A stretch of DNA of 64,000 bases, from contig NZ_JBHFEI010000003.1 in assembly GCF_041928815.1 (NCBI RefSeq), positions 372,001 to 436,000 on the forward strand, written 5' to 3'. The position numbers and the translations under genes were made by a program. Below are positions 53,480 to 61,553 of the stretch, piece by piece. Each line of letters opens with the position of its first letter. The first letter of the stretch is position 1. Under the pieces are notes generated by a model, which was not told the DNA's origin, did no database searches, and worked only from the letters and a program-made list of their open reading frames with translations. Source of the stretch: JBHFEI01 sp041928815 (GTDB taxonomy: Bacteria > Pseudomonadota > Alphaproteobacteria > Rhizobiales > Rhizobiaceae).

Positions 53480-55498
53480 CTATTTGCGGAGGAAACCGCC
53501 GAGCGGCTTCTTGATCAGGCTTTCGCGGATCGAGGAGATTTCCTTCTTGATCGGATGGTCCGCCTTCGGCGGCGGGGCGGCCGGCCGCGGCGGCGCGCTG
53601 GCCGCTTCCTTTGCCATCACCTGCTGGCGCATCTGGTGGAAGCGTTCGAGCGCCTCCTTCGGCTCCAGGCGCTGCGTGTCGCTGCGGTAGGCATCCGACT
53701 CGGGCGGCACGTAGCTGTCGCGCTGGCCGGGATCCTCCTGGCGGCGCAGCGAGGGCCGTTCCGGCGGTGCGACCGGCGCCTGGCCCCAATGGGCGTCATC
53801 CTCATGCGCGCGCGCGGCCTGTGACGCGTCCTGGGCGCCGATCGCACGCATGCGGCCGACCACGGCCTTCAGGTCGATCGTTGTCGGGTCTTCCTCGGAT
53901 TGCACGGCGACCACGCCGTTGGCGCGCGGAAGCCACCGTTCCTCGACCCGGTCGAACTTCATCCGCATCGGCACGGCGACGGCCTCGCCGAAGGCGATCG
54001 CCTCGCCATTGCCGATCGAGGAGATGAAGCTCGTCGTCGAACTCGACGAGTTCGGGATCGCCGAGCGGATGATCGCCTGGTCGCGCTCGTTGGCGAGCCG
54101 CATGGCGAAGACGGTCGAACATTGCGACAGGATGGTCGGATCGAGTTCGCCGGGGCGCTGCGTGATCATGCCGAGCGAGACGCCGTATTTCCGGCCCTCC
54201 TTGGCGATGCGGGCGATCGCCTGCCGCGTCGGGACGAAGCCGAGATTGGGGTCGGCGGGGACATAGCGGTGTGCCTCCTCGCAGACGACGAGGATGCGCA
54301 CGCCGCCATTGCTCCAGAGCGTCACCTCGAAGGCGAGGCGGCAGAGCACGGAGGCGACGGAATTGACCACCTCGGAGGGGATGCCGGCGAGCTGGAAGGT
54401 CGCGATCGGCCGCCCGTCGCCGGGGATGCGGAAGATGCGGGCGATCGTCTCGACGATCGTGTCCGAGATCGTGTTCGAGGAGAACATGAAATGGTAGCGC
54501 GGATCGTTGATCGCCGACAGGATGCGCATCTTCAGCGAGCGCAGCGCCGGCTTTTCCGCCTTGCCGTCGAGCTTGCCGATGCGCTCGTCGATCGCGGCGA
54601 GCAGGTCGGCGATGCGGTAGGGGATCGGCGTGTCCGCGGTGACGGTGTTGCGCTCGCCGTTCCGCCTGACGAGTCCCGCGTCCTGGCCGCCCTTGAACGC
54701 CCGCCTCGCCTCCGGGATCGTGTCGCGCAGGATGTCGATCTCCTCGGGCACGGCGGTGCGGCCGCGAAAGATCACCTCCGCGAATTCCTCGAGCCGCATC
54801 AGCCAGAAGGGCAGGTCGAGCGTGTCGGTGTCGATGACGACGGCGTGGTCCGGAAAGGCGGCGGCGAACTCGTTGTGCGGATCGAGCATCAGCACGCGCA
54901 GTTTCGGATCCGAGGCGATCGCCTTGTGCAGGAGCAGCGTGACGGCGGTCGACTTGCCGACGCCGGTGGTGCCGACGATGGCGAAATGCTTCGACAGCAT
55001 CGAGGGGATGTGGATCGTCGCGTCGATCGATTCGTCCTGGGTCAGCTTGCCGATGATGCAGGTGTCGCTCTTGCCGGTGTCGTAGATGCGGGCGAGGTCG
55101 GCGGCGCGGATACGGTGGGCGACGGCACCGAGATAGGGATACTGGGTGATGCCGGCGGAAAACTCCTCGCGGCCGTTCGGGCCGACATGGACCTCGCCCA
55201 TCAGCTCGACCTCGATGCGGAACACGTTGTCGCTTTCCTCGCCCCAGTCGTGGGTCGGCGTCTGCATGGAATAGACGAGCGCGACGACGCGGTTCTTGCC
55301 GACCGTGATCGAGATCAGCCGGCCGACGGACCACAGTTCCGTCAGAGAGGTCTCGCCATGCTCGGCGAGCGAGGCGATGGTCGCACGCGAGCCGTTGCAC
55401 GCGACGACCCGACCCAGGAAGCGATTGCCGCGCTTCAGGACGTCGCGCCGTTCCTGTTCGCCGGCGCTGATCGAATTTTGCAGTTCGTTGTTCAGCAA
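53480..55498 (-). CDS. HerA-type (DUF87) AAA+ ATPase
   Basis: A 672-residue P-loop ATPase of the HerA/FtsK superfamily, likely a DNA translocase. Start TTG 55498 (MLNNELQNSISAGEQERR); a GGGAAACGGG stretch lies just upstream. N-terminal HAS-barrel-like domain (about 1-130), Walker A GTTGVGKST near 176-184, Walker B region ILVVCEEAHRYVP and the arginine-finger-type segment LANERDQAIIRSAIP. The last 130 residues are a Pro/Glu-rich unstructured region ending KKPLGGFLRK. No nurA nuclease gene is adjacent, the partner in archaeal and phage-defence HerA systems, so it is probably a housekeeping protein. Confidence 0.85.
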   Translation of the reverse strand: MLNNELQNSISAGEQERRDVLKRGNRFLGRVVACNGSRATIASLAEHGETSLTELWSVGRLISITVGKNRVVALVYSMQTPTHDWGEESDNVFRIEVELMGEVHVGPNGREEFSAGITQYPYLGAVAHRIRAADLARIYDTGKSDTCIIGKLTQDESIDATIHIPSMLSKHFAIVGTTGVGKSTAVTLLLHKAIASDPKLRVLMLDPHNEFAAAFPDHAVVIDTDTLDLPFWLMRLEEFAEVIFRGRTAVPEEIDILRDTIPEARRAFKGGQDAGLVRRNGERNTVTADTPIPYRIADLLAAIDERIGKLDGKAEKPALRSLKMRILSAINDPRYHFMFSSNTISDTIVETIARIFRIPGDGRPIATFQLAGIPSEVVNSVASVLCRLAFEVTLWSNGGVRILVVCEEAHRYVPADPNLGFVPTRQAIARIAKEGRKYGVSLGMITQRPGELDPTILSQCSTVFAMRLANERDQAIIRSAIPNSSSSTTSFISSIGNGEAIAFGEAVAVPMRMKFDRVEERWLPRANGVVAVQSEEDPTTIDLKAVVGRMRAIGAQDASQAARAHEDDAHWGQAPVAPPERPSLRRQEDPGQRDSYVPPESDAYRSDTQRLEPKEALERFHQMRQQVMAKEAASAPPRPAAPPPKADHPIKKEISSIRESLIKKPLGGFLRK

Positions 55499-55617
55499 CG
55501 CCCGTTTCCCGACACTCTGGCCCGAAACCGTACAGGATGGAATTTAATAAGTCGTTCCAGGGACTTCTTGGTTGCGTTGTTTCATTTTGACACGTCTTGA
55601 TTGTTGGCACAAAGGCG

Positions 55618-55646
55618 TTGACGCGAAGGGGATTTCCCGTTAACAC
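55618..55646 (+). promoter_or_regulatory. Candidate promoter of the ilvBN leader
   Basis: TTGACG at 55618-55623, a 17-base spacer, and TAACAC at 55641-55646. Transcription would start at or within a base or two of the leader-peptide ATG (55654), which has no ribosome binding site, so the leader mRNA may be leaderless. A second TTGACA at 55587-55592 lacks a good -10. Based on weak consensus only. Confidence 0.35.
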
Positions 55647-55653
55647 AACGCCC

Positions 55654-55710
55654 ATGAAAAAATTTGCAGTTATTCTTGTGGTGGGAACGCGCATGGGCAG
55701 GATGGTCTAA
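55654..55710 (+). CDS. Leader peptide of the ilvBN attenuator
   Basis: An 18-residue open frame, MKKFAVILVVGTRMGRMV, upstream of ilvB. It holds clustered Val, Ile and Leu codons (A-V-I-L-V-V), the amino acids made by the pathway that IlvBN starts, as expected for a ribosome-mediated attenuator. Its stop lies in a large RNA hairpin, and a terminator follows. The frame is too short for normal gene finding. No Shine-Dalgarno sequence is visible; leaderless translation is possible, as known for the trp leader peptide of Sinorhizobium. Confidence 0.8.
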   Translation: MKKFAVILVVGTRMGRMV

Positions 55711-55767
55711 CCATCCGGCGACAGCCACCCATGCGCGAAGACGAGGCTCCTCAAGGGGCCTTTTTTT
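55688..55767 (+). promoter_or_regulatory. Transcription attenuator before ilvB
   Basis: Two competing structures are visible. A ten-base perfect stem CGCGCATGGG (55688-55697) with CCCATGCGCG (55728-55737), enclosing a small stem GATGG/CCATC, spans the end and stop of the leader peptide. A terminator follows: AGGCTCC (55744-55750) with GGGGCCT (55755-55761), loop TCAA, then TTTTTTT. Stalling at the Val/Ile/Leu codons would change which forms. ilvB starts 44 bases after the T-run. Confidence 0.8.
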
Positions 55768-55810
55768 ATGCCCGAAAACAAGCCGCAACAACCAAGGGAC
55801 GGATGGACCA

Positions 55811-57586
55811 ATGAGCGGAACGGAACAGGAGATGACCGGCGCGGAGATCGTCATCAAGGCGCTGAAGGACAACGGGGTCGAGCATGTGTTCGGCTATCCG
55901 GGCGGCGCCGTGCTGCCGATCTATGACGAGATCTTCCAGCAGGACGACATCCAGCACATCCTCGTCCGCCACGAGCAGGGCGCCGGCCACATGGCCGAGG
56001 GCTATGCGCGTTCCACCGGCAAGGTCGGCGTCATGCTCGTCACCTCCGGTCCGGGCGCGACCAATGCGGTGACGCCGCTGCAGGACGCGCTGATGGATTC
56101 GATCCCGCTCGTCTGCCTCACCGGCCAGGTCCCGACCTCGCTGATCGGCTCGGACGCGTTCCAGGAATGCGACACGGTCGGCATCACACGCCCCTGCACC
56201 AAGCACAACTGGCTGGTCAAGGACGTCAACGATCTCGCCCGCATCATCCACGAGGCGTTCCGCGTCGCGAAGTCCGGCCGTCCCGGCCCGGTCGTCGTCG
56301 ACATCCCCAAGGACGTCCAGTTCGCCCGCGGCACCTATGTCGCGCCGGATGCCGTCGAGGAGCGCACGAGCTATCCGCCGAAGCTGAAGCGCGACTTGAA
56401 GGCGATCGAGCAGGCCGTCGCCCTGATGCGCTCCGCGCGCCGCCCGGTGATCTACAGCGGCGGCGGCGTCGTCAATGCCGGGCCGGAAGCCTCGAAGCTC
56501 CTGCGCGAACTCGTCGACCTCACCGGCTTCCCGATCACCTCGACGCTGATGGGGCTCGGCGCCTATCCGGCCTCGGGGAAGAACTGGCTCGGCATGCTCG
56601 GCATGCACGGCACCTACGAGGCCAACATGACGATGCATGACTGCGACGTCATGGTCTGCATCGGCGCGCGCTTCGACGACCGCATCACCGGCCGGCTGAA
56701 CGCGTTTTCGCCGGACTCGAAGAAGATCCACATCGACGTCGATCCGTCCTCGATCAACAAGAACGTCCATGTCGACATCGGCATTCTCGGCGACGCCGGC
56801 GAGGTGCTGGAGGACATCGTTCGGCTGTGGCGCTCCGGCGGTGCTGCGGAAAAGGGCAGACTTTCGGAGTGGTGGGCCGGCATCGAGCGCTGGCGCGGCC
56901 GCAGGTCGCTCGCCTACACGCCGAGCGACGACGTCATCATGCCGCAATACGCGATCCAGCGGCTCTACGAGCTGACCAAGGACCGCGACACCTTCATCAC
57001 GACGGAGGTCGGCCAGCACCAGATGTGGGCGGCGCAGTTCTACGGCTTCGAGCAGCCGAACCGCTGGATGACCTCCGGCGGCCTCGGCACGATGGGCTAC
57101 GGCTTCCCGGCCGCGATCGGCGTGCAGGTCGCCCATCCGCAGAGCCTCGTCATCGACATCGCCGGCGACGCCTCGATCCAGATGTGCATCCAGGAAATGT
57201 CCTGCGCCGTTCAGTACAATCTGCCGGTCAAGATCTTCATCCTCAACAACCAGTACATGGGCATGGTCCGCCAGTGGCAGCAGCTGCTGCACGGCAACCG
57301 CCTGTCCAACTCCTATACGGAGGCGATGCCCGATTTCGTCAAGCTGGCGGAAGCCTATGGCGGCGTCGGCATCCGCTGCGACAAGCCGGGCGAGCTCGAC
57401 GAGGCGATCCAGGCGATGATCGACAGCCCGGCGCCGGTCATCTTCGACTGCCGCGTCGCCAATCTCGCCAACTGCTTCCCGATGATCCCCTCGGGCAAGG
57501 CGCACAACGAGATGCTGCTGCCGGACGAGGCGACGGACGAGGCGGTCGCCACCGCGATCGACGCCAAGGGCCGACAGCTGGTGTGA
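55811..57586 (+). CDS. ilvB: IlvB, acetolactate synthase large (catalytic) subunit
   Basis: ThDP-dependent enzyme making 2-acetolactate or 2-aceto-2-hydroxybutyrate, the first common step of valine, leucine and isoleucine synthesis. Start ATG 55811 (MSGTEQEMTGAEIVI) gives 591 residues. Catalytic Glu lies in LVRHEQGAGHMAEGYAR; the ThDP/Mg motif is GDASIQMCIQ...NNQYMGMV. FAD-binding middle domain present. Resembles the ilvI-type isoform. Regulated by the attenuator just upstream; ilvN follows after 92 bases. Confidence 0.96.
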   Translation: MSGTEQEMTGAEIVIKALKDNGVEHVFGYPGGAVLPIYDEIFQQDDIQHILVRHEQGAGHMAEGYARSTGKVGVMLVTSGPGATNAVTPLQDALMDSIPLVCLTGQVPTSLIGSDAFQECDTVGITRPCTKHNWLVKDVNDLARIIHEAFRVAKSGRPGPVVVDIPKDVQFARGTYVAPDAVEERTSYPPKLKRDLKAIEQAVALMRSARRPVIYSGGGVVNAGPEASKLLRELVDLTGFPITSTLMGLGAYPASGKNWLGMLGMHGTYEANMTMHDCDVMVCIGARFDDRITGRLNAFSPDSKKIHIDVDPSSINKNVHVDIGILGDAGEVLEDIVRLWRSGGAAEKGRLSEWWAGIERWRGRRSLAYTPSDDVIMPQYAIQRLYELTKDRDTFITTEVGQHQMWAAQFYGFEQPNRWMTSGGLGTMGYGFPAAIGVQVAHPQSLVIDIAGDASIQMCIQEMSCAVQYNLPVKIFILNNQYMGMVRQWQQLLHGNRLSNSYTEAMPDFVKLAEAYGGVGIRCDKPGELDEAIQAMIDSPAPVIFDCRVANLANCFPMIPSGKAHNEMLLPDEATDEAVATAIDAKGRQLV

Positions 57587-57596
57587 CGACGGGAAG

Positions 57597-57620
57597 GGCG
57601 GCGGCAAGCCGCCGCCTTTT
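57597..57620 (+). terminator. Terminator-like hairpin between ilvB and ilvN
   Basis: Nine-base perfect repeat GGCGGCGGC (57597-57605) and GCCGCCGCC (57608-57616), then TTTT. It lies ten bases after the ilvB stop but inside an expected ilvBN operon, so it may lower ilvN expression or act as an RNA-processing structure. Confidence 0.55.
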
Positions 57621-57678
57621 CATTGAAGACCTCAAGGATTGCGCGGCGGCGCAGACGAACAGTGACGGGACGGACACC

Positions 57679-58251
57679 ATGAATGCCCAGCATCAGCCGA
57701 CGGGATCGGCCTATTTCATCGCCAAGGAAACGGAACGGGCCGAGCGGCATACGCTCTCCGTGCTCGTCGACAACGAGCCCGGCGTCCTTGCCCGCGTCAT
57801 CGGCCTTTTTTCCGGACGCGGCTACAACATCGAGAGCCTGACGGTCTCGGAAACCGAGCATCAGGCGCATCTGTCGCGCATCACTATCGTCACGCTCGGC
57901 ACGCCGCATGTGCTGGAGCAGATCAAGGCGCAGCTCGAGCGCATCGTTCCGGTGCACCGGGTCGTGGATCTCACGGTGCGCGCCGGAGCGCTCGGCCATG
58001 ACCGGCCGATCGAGCGCGAGGTGGCGCTGGTGAAAGTCAGCGGCAGCGGCGAGCACCGCGCCGAATCGCTGCGCCTCGCCGATGCCTTCCACGCCAAGGT
58101 CATCGACGCGACGCTCGATCACTTCATCTTCGAGATCACCGGCAAGTCGTCGAAGATCGACCAGTTCGTCGCGATCATGAAGCCGCTCGGCGTGATCGAG
58201 ATCTGCCGGACCGGGATTGCCGCGATGAACCGCGGGCCTCAGGGCATGTGA
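57679..58251 (+). CDS. ilvN: IlvN, acetolactate synthase small (regulatory) subunit
   Basis: Regulatory partner of IlvB that gives full activity and valine feedback inhibition. Start ATG 57679 (MNAQHQPTGSAYFIA) gives 190 residues. N-terminal ACT domain: HTLSVLVDNEPGVLARVIGLF and RGYNIESLTVSET; C-terminal domain with EVALVKVSGSGEHRAE and GKSSKIDQFVAIM. It is close enough to ilvB for one transcript, with an interposed hairpin. Confidence 0.95.
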   Translation: MNAQHQPTGSAYFIAKETERAERHTLSVLVDNEPGVLARVIGLFSGRGYNIESLTVSETEHQAHLSRITIVTLGTPHVLEQIKAQLERIVPVHRVVDLTVRAGALGHDRPIEREVALVKVSGSGEHRAESLRLADAFHAKVIDATLDHFIFEITGKSSKIDQFVAIMKPLGVIEICRTGIAAMNRGPQGM

Positions 58252-58254
58252 GGG

Positions 58255-59100
58255 TCAGATCATCGCCAGCGGCGTCTTGGCGCGGGGCGGGGGGAAGGCG
58301 GCATCGATCGCGGCCAGGTCTTGTGCCGTGAAGCGGATGTCGGCGGCCTGCCGGTTCTCCCGGACCCTTTCGGGCGAGGACGACTTCGGGATGGCGACCA
58401 CGCCCGGCCGGTTCATCAGGAAGGCGAGCGCCACCTGCGCCGGTGTCGCCTGATGGGCCTTGGCGAGGCGGACGAGGGCGGGATGACGCACCAGCCGGCC
58501 CTCGTCGAGCGGGGAATAGGCCATGACCGGGATGCCGCGCGCGGCCTGCCACTGGACGAGGCCGTATTCGATGCCGCGTTCTGCGAGGTTGTAGAGCACC
58601 TGGTTGGTCTCGACCTTGTTGCCGCCGGCGACGGTTGCCAGTTCCTCCATGTCGTCGACGTCGAAATTGGAGACGCCCCAGGCGGCGATCTTGCCGTCGC
58701 GCCTCAGCGTCTCGAAGGCGGCGACCGTGTCTGAGAGGGGAAAGCGACCGCGCCAGTGCAGCAGATAGAGGTCGATGCACGCGATGCCGAGCCGTTTCAG
58801 GCTGGCCTCGCAGGCGGCGATCGTGCCGCTTCGGCTCGCATTCGACGGCAGCACCTTGCTGACGATGAAGGCCTCGTCGCGCCGCCCGCTGACCGCTTCG
58901 CCGACGACCGTCTCGGCGCCGCCATTGGCATACATCTCCGCCGTGTCGATCAGCGTCATGCCGAGATCGAGGCCGAGGCGGAGCGCGTCGGCCTCCGCAC
59001 GTGCGTTCGCCCGGTTCTCCCCCATGTGCCAGGTGCCCTGGCCGAGCACGGGCACGCGCGGGCCGGATGCAAGGTCTGTCGTCGGGATCGGTTGGTGCAT
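58255..59100 (-). CDS. Aldo/keto reductase
   Basis: NADPH-dependent oxidoreductase of the AKR superfamily, 281 residues from ATG 59100 (MHQPIPTTDLASG). The catalytic tetrad is present: D52 and Y57 in IDTAEMYANGG, K82 in IVSKVLPSN and H115 in LYLLHWRG. C-terminal cofactor-binding residues VVAIPKSSSPERVRENRQAA fit the family. The physiological substrate is unknown; closest bacterial relatives include YeaE/DkgA-like enzymes that reduce methylglyoxal. It converges on ilvN with only three bases between stops. Confidence 0.88.
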   Translation of the reverse strand: MHQPIPTTDLASGPRVPVLGQGTWHMGENRANARAEADALRLGLDLGMTLIDTAEMYANGGAETVVGEAVSGRRDEAFIVSKVLPSNASRSGTIAACEASLKRLGIACIDLYLLHWRGRFPLSDTVAAFETLRRDGKIAAWGVSNFDVDDMEELATVAGGNKVETNQVLYNLAERGIEYGLVQWQAARGIPVMAYSPLDEGRLVRHPALVRLAKAHQATPAQVALAFLMNRPGVVAIPKSSSPERVRENRQAADIRFTAQDLAAIDAAFPPPRAKTPLAMI

Positions 59101-59207
59101 GGCCGTCGCTCCTGCCTCGCGGTGATGCTGCGCGGCAGACACTACAGCAAGGATCGCGCGGTTCAAGGCGAGGGGCGCGTGCAACCGTGGTCAGACCGAG
59201 GACGACA

Positions 59208-59801
59208 ATGCCGATCGAAACCTTTCTCAGCCTTCTTCTCTTCGCGTTCACGACGTCGATCACGCCGGGCCCGAACAACATGATGCTGTTCGCCTCGGGT
59301 GTGAATTTCGGCTTCCTGCGCACGGTGCCGCACATGCTCGGCATCGGCTTCGGCTTCCTGTCGCTGCTGCTCGGCGTCGGCTTCGGGCTCGGCGCGCTTC
59401 TCGAAGCGGCGCCGCTCCTCTACACCGTCCTGAAAATCGCCGGGGGGCTCTACCTTCTGTGGATCGCCTGGACCATCGCCACGTCGCGCCGTCTGGCGGA
59501 GGGCAGGAGCGGCAGCCGGCCGCTGACCTTCCTTCAGGCCGCCGCCTTCCAGTGGGTCAATCCGAAGGCCTGGGTCATGGCCGTGTCGGCGATGGCCGCC
59601 TATCCGGACCCGGCCAATCATACGGCGACGGTCATGATCGTCGGCGTCGCCTTCGCCCTCGTCAATCTGCCGAGCGTGTCGAGCTGGGCCGGCTTCGGTT
59701 CGGTCCTGCGCCGCTGGCTTTCCGACCCGCGCCGGCTCAAGGGGTTCAACATCGGCATGGCCGTGCTGCTCGTCCTCAGCCTCTGGCCGATGCTGCGCTG
59801 A
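59208..59801 (+). CDS. LysE/RhtB family amino acid exporter
   Basis: Inner-membrane exporter, 197 residues from ATG 59208 (MPIETFLSLLLFAFTTS), with five to six membrane segments. The family signature ITPGPNNMMLFASG is near residues 18-31. Substrate by homology is an amino acid or derivative such as lysine, homoserine or threonine, but it cannot be set by sequence. It is divergent from the aldo/keto reductase and upstream of the nitrile hydratase genes on the same strand. Confidence 0.88.
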   Translation: MPIETFLSLLLFAFTTSITPGPNNMMLFASGVNFGFLRTVPHMLGIGFGFLSLLLGVGFGLGALLEAAPLLYTVLKIAGGLYLLWIAWTIATSRRLAEGRSGSRPLTFLQAAAFQWVNPKAWVMAVSAMAAYPDPANHTATVMIVGVAFALVNLPSVSSWAGFGSVLRRWLSDPRRLKGFNIGMAVLLVLSLWPMLR

Positions 59802-59876
59802 CGGTCGGCGCGAAACGGTTGGCGACGCGGCGGGATCGGCGTATGAAAACAGTCACTGTCCGTCCGGAGGACCTCC

Positions 59877-60500
59877 ATGCATCACCACGATCACGATGAC
59901 CATCACGACAATCACCTGACGCCGATCGAGGCACGGGTGAAGGCGCTCGAAACGATCCTGACGGAGAAGGGCCTCATCGATCCGGCGGCGATCGACGCGA
60001 TCGTCGACACCTATGAGACGAAGATCGGCCCGCGCAACGGCGCCGCCGTGGTGGCGCGGGCCTGGGCCGATCCCGCCTTCGCCGGATGGCTTGCCGGGGA
60101 CGCGACGGCGGCGATCGCCAGCCTCGGCTACACCGGCCGCCAGGGCGAGCATATGCGCGCCGTCTTCAACACGCCCGAGACCCACAATCTCGTCGTCTGC
60201 ACGCTCTGCTCCTGCTATCCGTGGTCGGTGCTCGGCCTGCCGCCGGTCTGGTACAAGGCGCCCGCCTACCGCTCCCGCGCCGTCATCGATCCGCGCGGGG
60301 TGCTGGCAGAATTCGGTGTCGCCCTGCCGGAGGAGCGGAAGATCCGCGTCTGGGATTCGACCGCCGAACTGCGCTATCTCGTCGTGCCCGAGCGTCCGGC
60401 GGGAACCGAGGGCATGGACGAGGCGGCGCTTGCGGCGCTCGTCACGCGCGATTCGATGATCGGGACCGGGCTTGCCCTTTCTCCGGAGGCGCGGCCATGA
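59877..60500 (+). CDS. nthA: Nitrile hydratase alpha subunit, cobalt type
   Basis: Metal-bearing subunit of the enzyme that hydrates nitriles to amides. It has 207 residues; ribosome binding site GGAGG just upstream. The metal claw CTLCSC is at residues 108-113 (C108, C111, C113); Thr in the second position marks the low-spin cobalt type rather than iron (CSLCSC). The first 13 residues are His/Asp-only apart from Asn (MHHHDHDDHHDNH), probably metal-binding. It overlaps nthB by four bases (ATGA). Confidence 0.93.
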   Translation: MHHHDHDDHHDNHLTPIEARVKALETILTEKGLIDPAAIDAIVDTYETKIGPRNGAAVVARAWADPAFAGWLAGDATAAIASLGYTGRQGEHMRAVFNTPETHNLVVCTLCSCYPWSVLGLPPVWYKAPAYRSRAVIDPRGVLAEFGVALPEERKIRVWDSTAELRYLVVPERPAGTEGMDEAALAALVTRDSMIGTGLALSPEARP

Positions 60501-61156
60501 ACGGACCCCATGATCTCGGCGGCCAGCATGGCTTCGGCCCGGTGGCGCCGGAACCCGACGAGCCCTACTTTCACGGCGCGTGGGAAAAACGGGCGCTCGG
60601 CGTGACGCTCTCCTGCGGTGCGCTGCGCGCCTGGACGATCGACGAGAGCCGGCACATGCGCGAAACCCTGCCGCCGGCGACCTATCTGTCGTCGAGCTAC
60701 TACGAGATCTGGATCCGGGCGCTGGAGCGGCTGCTCGTCCGCCACGACTTCGTCAGCGATCAGGAACTGCGCGAAGGCCGGGCGCTCGATCCGGTCCGCC
60801 GCGACGTGGCGGTGCTGACGGCCGAGCGCGTGCCGGCGGTACTTGCAAAGGGTTCCCCTTGCGACCGGCCGGTCTCGGAGCCGCCGCGCTTTGCCGTCGG
60901 CGAGCGCGTGCGCACCCGCAATTCTCACCCGGAGACCCATACCCGCCTGCCGCGCTACGCAAGGGCGAAGGCGGGAACCGTCGAGGCGGTGCAGGGCAGC
61001 TTCGTCTTCCCGGACACGAATGCGCATGGTCTCGGCGAGGCGCCGCAATGGGTCTACACCGTCGTGTTCGACGGGGCGGAGATCTGGGGCGACGGTGCCG
61101 ATCCGTCGCTCACCGTCTCGATCGATGCCTGGGAGAGCTATCTTGTTGCCGCATGA
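60497..61156 (+). CDS. nthB: Nitrile hydratase beta subunit
   Basis: Second subunit of nitrile hydratase, completing the active site around the alpha-subunit metal. 219 residues. N-terminal MNGPHDLGGQHGFGPV is the family hallmark, with HGAWEKRALGVTLSCGA and the C-terminal SH3-like barrel starting PRFAVGERVRTRNSHPETHT. Translationally coupled to nthA by an ATGA overlap, and to the accessory gene by overlap. Confidence 0.93.
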   Translation: MNGPHDLGGQHGFGPVAPEPDEPYFHGAWEKRALGVTLSCGALRAWTIDESRHMRETLPPATYLSSSYYEIWIRALERLLVRHDFVSDQELREGRALDPVRRDVAVLTAERVPAVLAKGSPCDRPVSEPPRFAVGERVRTRNSHPETHTRLPRYARAKAGTVEAVQGSFVFPDTNAHGLGEAPQWVYTVVFDGAEIWGDGADPSLTVSIDAWESYLVAA

Positions 61157-61493
61157 GCTGGAACGCTCGCCCGGACTGCCTCTCTCGGTCGACGGCGCGC
61201 CCGCCTTTTCCCATCCCTGGCAGGCGCAGGCCTTCGCCATGACCGTGCATCTCCACGAAAGCGGCGTGTTCACCTGGAGCGAATGGGCGGCGGCCCTGTC
61301 GCGGGAGGTGCATCGTCCCGGGCGGGCATCGGACGGGTCGGATTATTTCGAAAGCTGGGTCGCCGCGCTCGGGGCGCTTCTCGTCGAGCGCGGCGTCGCC
61401 TCCGACGAAACGATACGGCAGCTTGCCGCCGACTGGCAGCGCGCCGCCGAGGCGACGCCGCACGGCCGGCCGATCCGGCTCGGTGACCGCTGA
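61143..61493 (+). CDS. Nitrile hydratase accessory (activator) protein
   Basis: Small protein of the P14K/NhlE-type family that helps insert cobalt or oxidise the claw cysteines. The start is unusual: TTG 61143 (or 61146) has GGGAGA at the right distance inside nthB, giving about 116 residues; ATG 61125 would add a few residues but has no ribosome binding site. Seen: LPHELERSPGLPLS, FSHPWQAQAFAMTVHLHESG and FTWSEWAAALSREVH, which are shared with the beta-subunit N-terminus. It overlaps nthB by 14 bases. Confidence 0.85.
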   Translation: MLPHELERSPGLPLSVDGAPAFSHPWQAQAFAMTVHLHESGVFTWSEWAAALSREVHRPGRASDGSDYFESWVAALGALLVERGVASDETIRQLAADWQRAAEATPHGRPIRLGDR

Positions 61494-61553
61494 GGCGCGA
61501 ATTTCGCCGGTTGCGCTTGCGCGAAACGGCCGAATCCTGCCACTTCGCGAGCC

